Origin: Azoarcus sp.
GTDB lineage: Bacteria; Pseudomonadota; Gammaproteobacteria; Burkholderiales; Rhodocyclaceae
Assembly (NCBI GenBank): GCA_031268685.1
Contig: JAIRWW010000109.1
Location: 1 to 16,937 of the forward strand
Direction of reading: 5' to 3'
DNA: 16,937 bases
The notes below the pieces were generated by a model, which saw only the letters and a program-made list of their open reading frames with translations, ran no database searches and was not told where the DNA came from. Below, piece after piece: positions 7,374 through 13,974 of this stretch; the stretch's first letter is position 1, and each line of letters begins with the position of its first letter. Both the position numbers and the translations under genes were made by a program.

Positions 7374-7940
7374 TATTCCATGCGCCGTGGCCAGCGCATG
7401 CAAGCCGCCAGCATAACCCTGGCCGACGGCGCGGAATTTCCATTCGCTGTTGTGGCGATACATTTCACCGAAAATCATCGCAGTTTCGACCGAAGCGTCC
7501 TCGCTGAGATCGAAGCGCACAATTTCAGTATCGTCATTGAGATCGACGAGGCGGATATAGGCGCTGCTGACCATGCCGAAATTCTGGCGGCGCGCTTCCG
7601 CATCATGGATGGTGACAGCGATCACCAAACGCTCGATGCTGGCTGGCAGCTTGTCGAGGGTGACCTTGATGGCCTCGTCGTCGCCATCGCCGTCGCCTGT
7701 GCGGTTGTCCCCGGTGTGCTCGACGGAACCGCAGGAGCTGCGCAATTGGTTGTAGAAAATGAAATCGGCATCCGAACGGACCTTGCCGCCAGCGGCAAGC
7801 ATGAAGACGCTCGCATCCAGATCGAAATCCGCGCCCGAGGTCGCGCGGGCATCCCAGCCCAGCCCGATCAGGACGCTCTTGAGATTAGGGCTGGTTTTTG
7901 TAAGGCTGACATTGCCGCCCTTCTGTAGACTGATTGCCAT
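7362..7940 (-). CDS. terD: TerD-family calcium-binding protein (first gene of the minus-strand ter operon)
   Basis: A 192-residue TerD-domain protein with [21 protein letters not shown] (25-30), [11 protein letters not shown] (38-48), FIFYNQ (60-65), [13 protein letters not shown] (77-89), [15 protein letters not shown] (110-124) and GQGYAGGL (173-180). Length and motifs match canonical TerD/TerE. The family binds calcium through the Asp-rich loop, and in enteric plasmids it is essential for tellurite resistance and tied to phage and colicin resistance. The start at 7940 has AAGAGGT seven bases upstream; the frame is open further upstream (to 8105) but lacks family similarity there. It is the promoter-proximal gene, behind a leader of roughly 190 bases that contains a CRISPR-repeat-like hairpin. 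Confidence 0.92.
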   Translation of the reverse strand: MAISLQKGGNVSLTKTSPNLKSVLIGLGWDARATSGADFDLDASVFMLAAGGKVRSDADFIFYNQLRSSCGSVEHTGDNRTGDGDGDDEAIKVTLDKLPASIERLVIAVTIHDAEARRQNFGMVSSAYIRLVDLNDDTEIVRFDLSEDASVETAMIFGEMYRHNSEWKFRAVGQGYAGGLHALATAHGIDVQ

Positions 7941-8074
7941 AAAGCGACCTCTTTTCAGTACATTCTTGTTTTTTTCTTCTATTCGGCTATGACCCGAATC
8001 CGCTTGCGGCTGCGCCCTGGCGCCGCCCGCGATTGCCGCTCTGCGAAAACCGCGAGCGCAATAATAACAAATTT

Positions 8075-8103
8075 GTTTCAATCCACGCCCGTAACCGGGC
8101 GAC
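8075..8103 (-). repeat. Solitary CRISPR-repeat-like element (type I-C style)
   Basis: On the plus strand it reads GTTTCAATCCA (8075-8085), stem arm CGCCCG (8086-8091), loop TAAC, stem arm CGGGCG (8096-8101), then AC. On the minus strand it therefore starts GTCGC, holds a perfect 6-bp stem and ends GTGGATTGAAAC, the hallmark of type I-C repeats, though at 29 bases it is about three shorter than the usual 32. I find no second copy at repeat-spacer distance on either side and no cas gene in the window, so this is not an array. It lies in the predicted leader of the minus-strand ter operon in the crRNA-sense direction. Confidence 0.6.
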
Positions 8104-8138
8104 AAGGCTGCTGCGGGCTTACACCCCTCCCGTGCGTG

Positions 8139-8167
8139 ATTATCCCCCTGAAGGGGGAGGTTTCCAA
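8139..8167 (-). promoter_or_regulatory. Candidate promoter of the minus-strand ter operon with palindromic spacer
   Basis: Read on the minus strand: -35 TTGGAA (8167-8162), a 17-base spacer (8161-8145), -10 GATAAT (8144-8139). The -10 differs from consensus at one base and the -35 at two. The spacer holds the inverted repeat CCCCC/GGGGG with a TTCA loop. Transcription would begin near 8132, leaving a leader of about 190 bases before the terD start at 7940. This is the best sigma-70-like match I find in the divergent region; not proven. Confidence 0.45.
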
Positions 8168-8188
8168 CCGGAGTTAGTTTTCGATAAA
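8161..8188 (+). promoter_or_regulatory. Possible promoter of the plus-strand terY operon
   Basis: TTTCCA (8161-8166), a 16-base gap, then GATAAA (8183-8188): four of six consensus bases at each box. It would overlap the -35 of the opposing promoter, so the two arms could be controlled together. An alternative is the extended -10-like TGGTAGATT close downstream, near 8200. Weak evidence either way. Otherwise the intergenic region 7941-8247 holds no gene; it is structured, non-coding control DNA. Confidence 0.25.
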
Positions 8189-8247
8189 GACGAATGTGTG
8201 GTAGATTTTGAAGCCTTGTCCGTCAGTCCCGAAAAGGAGGGTTCAGA

Positions 8248-8886
8248 ATGCGCCGCCTGCCCGTCTATCTGCTCATTGATACATCCGGTTCCATGGTTGG
8301 AGAACCTATTGAAGCAGTCAAGGTCGGCCTGCAAACCATGGTTTCGGCATTGCGTTCTGACCCTTACGCCCTCGAAACCGCGTTTTTATCGGTAATTACA
8401 TTTTCCGACAAAGCCACGCAAACGGTTCCCCTGACCGAGCTTGTTCAGTTCCAGATTCCAGATTTGCGCGCCAGCGGCACAACAGCGCTGGGCGAAGCGC
8501 TTTCGCTATTGGCCGACTGCGTCGAGCGCGATGTCCGGAAAACGTCCGCCGAGGCCAAGGGCGACTGGAAGCCGGTGTGCTTTCTCCTCACCGACGGCCA
8601 AGCAACCGACGACCTGAACCGTGGCATCGAGGCGCTGCGGCGCGTGAAGGTCGGCACTCTCGTCGCCTGCGCGGCAGGCCCGACCGCCAAGCCTGACGAA
8701 TTGCGCAAAATTACCGAGGCTGTGGTCTCTCTGGATACTGCCGATTCAAATACGCTCAAGGCTTTTTTCCAATGGGTGAGCGCTTCGGTGTCCGTATCGA
8801 GCCAGAAACTCGATCTGACCAAACGAGATATTGGCGGCCTCTCCGAACTTCCGCCGCCGCCGCCTGAAGTCAATGTGGCGCTTTGA
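8248..8886 (+). CDS. terY: TerY-type vWA domain protein (copy 1)
   Basis: A 212-residue von Willebrand A domain protein with a full metal-ion-dependent adhesion site: DTSGS (11-15), Thr in ASGTTALGEAL (78-79) and LLTDGQATD (114-121, D116). The core ends near WVSASVSVS (176-184), then a flexible stretch leads to the tail LPPPPPEVNVAL. Family knowledge: TerY vWA proteins bind a divalent metal to hold partner proteins and are encoded with a PP2C phosphatase and a kinase as the TerY-P triad, thought to signal inside the cell. No signal peptide or membrane segment. AAGGAGG eight bases upstream strongly supports the ATG at 8248, the first gene of the rightward operon; the next terY lies 96 bases downstream. 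Confidence 0.92.
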   Translation: MRRLPVYLLIDTSGSMVGEPIEAVKVGLQTMVSALRSDPYALETAFLSVITFSDKATQTVPLTELVQFQIPDLRASGTTALGEALSLLADCVERDVRKTSAEAKGDWKPVCFLLTDGQATDDLNRGIEALRRVKVGTLVACAAGPTAKPDELRKITEAVVSLDTADSNTLKAFFQWVSASVSVSSQKLDLTKRDIGGLSELPPPPPEVNVAL

Positions 8887-8982
8887 ATATTTCTGCTTTG
8901 AATCCTTCTCCTCCTTCTCCCGGAAGAAGAAAACTTTGTCTTTGTTTTTGTAACCCATCTCCTGATTGGTCGAAAGAAAACG

Positions 8983-9627
8983 ATGAGTTCCTCCCGACGC
9001 TTGCCGGTTTATCTGCTGATCGACACCTCTGGAAGCATGCGCGGCGAACCGATCGAATCGGTCAACGTCGGCTTGCGCGCCCTGCAAACGTCGCTGCGGC
9101 AAAACCCCTACGCCATCGAGGCTGTGCATTTGTCGGTGACGACCTTCGACTCGCTGATCAAAGATGTATTGCCGCTGACCGCGCTCGAAGACGTGACAAT
9201 GCCCGAGATCATCTGCCCGAATTCGGGCGCGACGCTCCTGGGCGAGGCGCTGGCCCATGTGCTGGCGCGCGTGCACGCGGAAGTGCGCCATTCAACCCCT
9301 GAATACAAAGGCGACTGGGCACCGCTGCTGTTCGTCATGACCGATGGCAAACCGACCGACACGCTTGCCTACAGTGAAACCGCTCCGCGCGTGCGCGCCT
9401 TTCCGTTCGGTTCGATCATTGCCTGCGCGGCAGGCCCCAAGGCCGATCCGGCGGGGCTGCGCCTACTCACAGACAATGTCGTGAGCCTCGATACGATGGA
9501 CAGCGCCGCCTTCACGGCGTTTTTCCAATGGGTATCGAGCACCGTGAGCAGCGGCAGCATGTCGGTTGGCGCGGCATCCTCGCGCAGCCTGCCGCCGCCT
9601 CCGCCCGAAGTAAATGTAGTGCTGTAG
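8983..9627 (+). CDS. terY: TerY-type vWA domain protein (copy 2)
   Basis: A 214-residue paralogue of the upstream gene. The adhesion site is complete: DTSGS (14-18), Thr in NSGATLLGEAL (84) and VMTDGKPTD (118-126, D121). IIACAAGPKAD (145-155) parallels LVACAAGPTAK in copy 1. It ends in almost the same proline tail, LPPPPPEVNVVL, after a Ser/Gly-rich linker. The shared fold and tail imply both copies dock on the same or related partners. The start has only a weak purine stretch (GAAAG) upstream, so translation may be modest; no better in-frame start fits the family. The 96 bases between copies 1 and 2 contain pyrimidine- and purine-rich tracts but no clear promoter. Confidence 0.92.
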   Translation: MSSSRRLPVYLLIDTSGSMRGEPIESVNVGLRALQTSLRQNPYAIEAVHLSVTTFDSLIKDVLPLTALEDVTMPEIICPNSGATLLGEALAHVLARVHAEVRHSTPEYKGDWAPLLFVMTDGKPTDTLAYSETAPRVRAFPFGSIIACAAGPKADPAGLRLLTDNVVSLDTMDSAAFTAFFQWVSSTVSSGSMSVGAASSRSLPPPPPEVNVVL

Positions 9628-9693
9628 CGCGCAACGGGTGGGTACAGATCAAATCGAGTCCAATACAAACCACTGAATACAGGCGTAAAAATC

Positions 9694-10737
9694 ATGCGTC
9701 GCTTGCCTGTTTACCTTCTCATCGACGTTTCCGAATCCATGGCGGGCGAAAACCTGCGCATGATGCAGGACGGTCTGGAACAACTGGTTCGCACCCTGCG
9801 CACCGACCCCTATGCGCTCGAAACGGCGTATCTATGCATCATCGGCTTCGCCGGTAAGCCCAGGACGCTGACGCCGCTCGTCGAACTCGTCCAGTTCTAC
9901 CCGCCGCGCCTGCCCATCGGTTCGGGCACCTCGCTTGGGGCAGCAATGAACCACTTGATGGACGATATCCAGCAAAACGTGCAACGCACCACCGCCGAGG
10001 CCAAAGGCGACTGGCGTCCAATCGTGTTCCTGATGACCGACGGCAAGCCGACCGACGATATCGAACCGGCGCTTGCGCGCTGGACAAAAAATTTCGCCAG
10101 CCGCAGCAGCCTGGTCGGCATCGGGGTGGGGCGGCATGCCTCGCTGGCAACGCTGCGGCGGTTCACAGAAACCGTCCTCAGCCTTGATGCCACGACCTCC
10201 ACCGATTTCAAACGTTTCATCGACTGGATCAGCCACTCGGTTTCGAGCCAGAGCCGCAGCGTCAGCGCAAGCCAGGACAAAGTTGTCAGCCTCGCCAAGA
10301 TCGACGACGACATCATGAAAAAGATAGATGACATCGCAAAGGCGGCGATCGTCGATGAAGACTTTGTGATCCTCGCTGGCAAATGCCAGACCACGAAGCT
10401 GCCCTATCTGATCAAATACGAGCGTTTCGCCGCGAACTTCAACGTACCGGGCCTGAAGAACCCGGAGAACTACCATCTGGCTGGCGTGTACCCGGCGGAA
10501 CAAAGTTATTACGACTTGAGCGACGAGCGCGTGCTCGCCCAAACTATCAGCACCGAACGGCTGATAGGCTCGCCGGGCTGCCCGCATTGCGGCAACCGTT
10601 TCGGCCTGGCCATGTGCAGCTGCGGGCAGATCATGTGCGTGAGCGGGCCAGGCTCCGCCGTATGCCCGACATGCAACAGAGAATTGAACATGCAGGCCGG
10701 CGACGAGGATTTCGATGTCGGACGGGCGCGAGGGTAA
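9694..10737 (+). CDS. terY: TerY-type vWA protein with C-terminal zinc-binding TerY-C domain
   Basis: A 347-residue third vWA copy. The metal site reads DVSES (11-15), GSGTS (76-80) and MTDGKPTD (114-121), so DxSxS is kept although DTSGS is not. In place of the proline tail it carries an extra domain from about residue 200: a helical linker (KIDDDIMKKIDDIAKAAIV), a beta region (DEDFVILAGKC onward), and cysteine pairs C296/C299, C308/C310, C324/C327 with C315, arranged as a zinc ribbon-like TerY-C metal-binding domain. This is the usual full-length TerY of TerY-P triads. It lies 66 bases after copy 2 with a weak RBS and overlaps the phosphatase gene by 23 bases, tying expression of the two together. 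Confidence 0.92.
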   Translation: MRRLPVYLLIDVSESMAGENLRMMQDGLEQLVRTLRTDPYALETAYLCIIGFAGKPRTLTPLVELVQFYPPRLPIGSGTSLGAAMNHLMDDIQQNVQRTTAEAKGDWRPIVFLMTDGKPTDDIEPALARWTKNFASRSSLVGIGVGRHASLATLRRFTETVLSLDATTSTDFKRFIDWISHSVSSQSRSVSASQDKVVSLAKIDDDIMKKIDDIAKAAIVDEDFVILAGKCQTTKLPYLIKYERFAANFNVPGLKNPENYHLAGVYPAEQSYYDLSDERVLAQTISTERLIGSPGCPHCGNRFGLAMCSCGQIMCVSGPGSAVCPTCNRELNMQAGDEDFDVGRARG

Positions 10738-12415
10738 AGAAACAATGGAGGAACAACGACTGGCGTACCTGCAATGGGTGTTGAAAACCGAAAGAACGCC
10801 GCTGCTGGACGAGTTCGTGCATCGCAGTAACAAGGATTTCGACAAGCTGGAAAACATCATCGCGGGCTGGTGGTCCAGATTCAAGGCAGAGAGCGAAGCC
10901 AAAGAGAAAGCAGAAGCGGAAGCGAAAGCGAAAAAAGAAGTGGAAGAAAAAGAAAAAGCGCGCGCGCCGCTGGAAGCCGGAGCTGGCGAACCCCAGAAAT
11001 GGCAGCCCGAGGAATTCGGCCCAGATACTGACGCCGCAGCGGCGAAGGCCCCCGAGTTTTTTCAACCGGCGCACGATTCCTCGACGCAGGAGCCTGCACC
11101 CGCGATACAACCCCCCGCCACTCCCATCCAGCCAGCAACAAAAACGGCCCATGCACCGGCAGAGGCAAAACCCGCCGCGCCAGCCGCCACGAATCCCATG
11201 CCACTTCCACCATCTCCCGCGCTGCGGTTCAGCGTAAAAAATGCACGACAAGGCGAGACGTTCGGAGCCGAAATCATGATCGAACCACGGACGGCGAAAC
11301 CAGTGCTTTGCGCCATCCGTTTCCCGGAAGACCTGCCGGGGCTTGTCGCCGAGCCGCCGCACTGGCGTATCGACGGCGTGCCCCGGGGCAGCGGGGAGTT
11401 CGCGCTGCGGGTGGAATACCGAGATACCGAAGGAGCGCCCATACGCACGGGGACGCTGCATTTCGTCGTCAACCCTGATCCCAGGACACTATGGGAAGAC
11501 AAACCCTCCGACCCCAGCACCGGCTTCTGGAAAGAAGACGATGCCTACAGCATGGCGCCGGGCAGCGAAGCAAAAATCGTCGCGGCGCGGCGGCGCGGGC
11601 GCTCGCATGCGCACAAGGGCAGTTGCTGCGACGATGATTACGTCATCGAATCCTGCCATGGCTGGTACATGGCCATCGTCGCCGACGGCGCAGGGAGCGC
11701 GAAATTCGCGCGGCGCGGCTCGCAAGTCGCAACCCGGCGGGCGGCAGACTTCATGCAACGGATACTGGCCGGTTCGGATGGCGACAAACTGTGGCGGGCA
11801 AGCGAAAACTATGCGAACGCGGGCGCCCAGGACCCCGAGACAGCCGAAGGGCAAACACTGCGCAACAGCCTGTACGTAACGCTTGGGCATGCCGCGCATG
11901 CGGCGGCGCGGGCCTTGCAGGAAGAAGCCACTGCGCGCGACGACATCATCGCCAACATTCGGGAACTCTCGACCACGCTGCTGATCGGGCTGGCCCGCAA
12001 GATCGGGACACGCTGGTTCTGCGCCGCGTACTGGGTGGGCGATGGCGCAGTCGGCGTATACCGGCAAAACAAGGAAGTGATCCTGCTCGGCGTTCCCGAC
12101 AGCGGAGAATTCTCCGGACAAACGCGCTTCCTGACCGCCGAAGAAGTACAGCAAGAATCCCTGCTGCGCCGGCTACGTTTCACCGTCGTCGAAGACATGA
12201 CCGCCTTTATGCTCATGACCGACGGCGTCTCCGATCCGAAATTCCCGAGCGAGATACAACTTGGCAGGCTAGCCGAATGGGATGCCTTGTGGCAAGACAT
12301 CGAAACCGGGGCCAGCCTGCGCGAAGGCGGCGATGTCGCCGCGCGCCTGCACGGCTGGCTGAATTTCTGGGCTTCCGGCGAGTACGACGATCGTACCCTC
12401 GCCATCATTTACTGA
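10715..12415 (+). CDS. PP2C-type protein phosphatase with Ig-like N-terminal region
   Basis: A 566-residue protein. Residues 11-55 look helical, 57-84 are a charged Glu/Lys/Ala coiled coil, 85-168 a Pro/Ala linker, and 169-254 an all-beta segment with the pattern of bacterial Ig-like (He_PIG-like) domains, including PHWRIDGVPRGSGEFALRVEY. The phosphatase domain (about 275-566) has the metal ligands of the PPM/PP2C family: ADGAGS (323-328), WVGDGAVG (440-447), MTDGVSD (501-507) and YDDRT (557-561). Family role: manganese/magnesium-dependent Ser/Thr phosphatase that reverses the kinase encoded next. The start at 10715 has GAGG six bases upstream and overlaps the terY gene; Met11 (10745), after the terY stop, is a good alternative. 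No membrane segment. Confidence 0.9.
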   Translation: MSDGREGKETMEEQRLAYLQWVLKTERTPLLDEFVHRSNKDFDKLENIIAGWWSRFKAESEAKEKAEAEAKAKKEVEEKEKARAPLEAGAGEPQKWQPEEFGPDTDAAAAKAPEFFQPAHDSSTQEPAPAIQPPATPIQPATKTAHAPAEAKPAAPAATNPMPLPPSPALRFSVKNARQGETFGAEIMIEPRTAKPVLCAIRFPEDLPGLVAEPPHWRIDGVPRGSGEFALRVEYRDTEGAPIRTGTLHFVVNPDPRTLWEDKPSDPSTGFWKEDDAYSMAPGSEAKIVAARRRGRSHAHKGSCCDDDYVIESCHGWYMAIVADGAGSAKFARRGSQVATRRAADFMQRILAGSDGDKLWRASENYANAGAQDPETAEGQTLRNSLYVTLGHAAHAAARALQEEATARDDIIANIRELSTTLLIGLARKIGTRWFCAAYWVGDGAVGVYRQNKEVILLGVPDSGEFSGQTRFLTAEEVQQESLLRRLRFTVVEDMTAFMLMTDGVSDPKFPSEIQLGRLAEWDALWQDIETGASLREGGDVAARLHGWLNFWASGEYDDRTLAIIY

Positions 12416-12425
12416 CAGGCGCGAT

Positions 12426-13928
12426 ATGGCTTCGATTGTCACGCTCACAGCCAGTGACGGCTCGCAAGTCCGCTACATTGACGAGCGCAAGGCATCCGGC
12501 GGACTCAAAGACGTATTCTTCTCCCCCGACAAAGACTATGTCGTCGCCTTCTACCGCGACAAGATGGACGTCGTGGGACGCGAGCGCCTCAATCTCATTA
12601 CCGGCACGTATCGGGAACGCATCTTCAACCAGGAAGGCGGCGACTACCTGAAAAAACTGCTCGTATGGCCGACAGCCACCGTCGAGCACGGCGGGCGGAT
12701 CGGCGTGGTCGTCCCCTTTTTCGACAAAGATTTTTTCTTCAAATACGGCTCGCGCAACGATGACCGGCTACTGGGCATCCGCAACCGCGAGAAAGAAGGA
12801 AAATGGTTCGCCTCCGCCAAAAACCGCTCGAAATTCCTCGATCCGCGCGAGCTTGGCGACGGCATGACGCAGATCAAAACCTGCCTGATGATTGCCCGCG
12901 CCGTGCGCCGCCTGCATTCAGCCGGACTTGCGCACTCCGATCTCAGCTACAAAAACGTACTGCTCGACCCCTCCACCGGGCGGGCCTGCCTCATCGACCT
13001 CGATGGGCTGGTCGTCCCGCAGAAATTTCCGCCCGACGTCGCGGGCACGCCTGATTTCTTCGCGCCCGAAGTCGTGGCAACTGCGAAACTCGACCGCCAC
13101 GACCCGAAGCGCTGCCTTCCCTCGCGGCTCACCGACCAGCATGCGCTGGCCGTGCTCATCTACATGAACCTGCTGTTTCGCCATCCATTGCGAGGCGACA
13201 AAATTCATGACATGAACGACACACAGCGCGACGAAGATCTCGCAATGGGCGAGCGAGCGCTATTCATCGAACACCCGACGGACACATCCAACCGCGTCAA
13301 GCCCGCCAACATCCAGGCCGCCGAGCTGCCCTGGAAAAACACAACGAAACTGCCCTACACGATTACCGGCCCCTATCTGTCCGACGTAATTCGCCGCGCT
13401 TTCGTCGACCACCTGCACCAACCCGCCGCCCGCCCGACAGCCGACGAATGGGAAAGCGCGCTGGTCAAAACAGTAGACCTGTTGCAGCCGTGCCGGAACC
13501 CGGCCTGCATGCAAAAATGGTTCGTGTTCGACAACAGCACAAAACCGTGCTGCCCTTATTGCGGGACGCCCTACCAAGGCAAGCTGCCGATTCTGAATCT
13601 CTATACCGCGCACAAAGAAGGCAATTTCCGCCCGGACAACCATCGCCTGATGGTTTATTCCGGGCAATCCGTTTTTCCGTGGCACGTCAATCGCCGCGTA
13701 TTTCCGAACGAGCGCCTGAATCCTGGGCAAGCGCGGCGCGTGGGCTATTTTGTTCTGCACAACGGGGAATGGTATTTTGTAAACGAAGCTTTGCCGGGAT
13801 TGCGAGACATAAGCAACAAGCGAACCGTTCCGCCCGGCGATAAGATCAAGCTCGAAGATGGCGCGCAGATACTGTTCTCGGAAGAAAACGGAGGACGTCT
13901 ATGCGTAGTGCAAATGGTCGAGCAATGA
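12426..13928 (+). CDS. Divergent Ser/Thr protein kinase with zinc ribbon and C-terminal beta domain
   Basis: A 500-residue protein. The kinase domain (about 10-352) has a Gly-containing loop KASGGLKDVFF (22-32), catalytic loop HSDLSYKNVLL (170-180; D172, N177), metal-binding DLD (191-193) in place of DFG, APE (213-215), the F-helix Asp (DQHALAV, 237) and RPTADEW (336-342). A Cys4 zinc ribbon follows (C356, C361, C376, C379). The last about 100 residues form a beta-rich, possibly FHA-like domain (HRLMVYSGQSVF onward). This layout matches the kinase of TerY-P triads; the presumed role is phosphorylation of Ter components, reversed by the upstream PP2C. The beta-3 Lys of VAxK is not in its usual place (VVAFYR at 39-44). 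The start lies 10 bases after the phosphatase stop, with a weak RBS. Confidence 0.88.
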   Translation: MASIVTLTASDGSQVRYIDERKASGGLKDVFFSPDKDYVVAFYRDKMDVVGRERLNLITGTYRERIFNQEGGDYLKKLLVWPTATVEHGGRIGVVVPFFDKDFFFKYGSRNDDRLLGIRNREKEGKWFASAKNRSKFLDPRELGDGMTQIKTCLMIARAVRRLHSAGLAHSDLSYKNVLLDPSTGRACLIDLDGLVVPQKFPPDVAGTPDFFAPEVVATAKLDRHDPKRCLPSRLTDQHALAVLIYMNLLFRHPLRGDKIHDMNDTQRDEDLAMGERALFIEHPTDTSNRVKPANIQAAELPWKNTTKLPYTITGPYLSDVIRRAFVDHLHQPAARPTADEWESALVKTVDLLQPCRNPACMQKWFVFDNSTKPCCPYCGTPYQGKLPILNLYTAHKEGNFRPDNHRLMVYSGQSVFPWHVNRRVFPNERLNPGQARRVGYFVLHNGEWYFVNEALPGLRDISNKRTVPPGDKIKLEDGAQILFSEENGGRLCVVQMVEQ

Positions 13929-13954
13929 AAAGCAGCATACTGAAAGCAGCATTC
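13926..13954 (+). repeat. Short imperfect direct repeat after the kinase stop
   Basis: TGAAAAGCAGCATAC (13926-13940) is followed directly by TGAAAGCAGCATTC (13941-13954). The first TGA is the kinase stop codon. It looks like a small duplication in the 46-base gap before terC. Confidence 0.6.
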
Positions 13955-13974
13955 TTTCCCAAGGAACAACACTG

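Noticed and set aside
8041..8170. A CRISPR array
   Set aside because: Only one repeat-like unit is present. The nearest look-alike (GTTTCCAACC at 8160) matches too poorly and lies 85 bases away, and there are no cas genes in the window.
13929..13974. A manganese (yybP-ykoY) riboswitch before terC
   Set aside because: The gap is only 46 bases and lacks the conserved riboswitch core; terC appears to be read through from the kinase gene.
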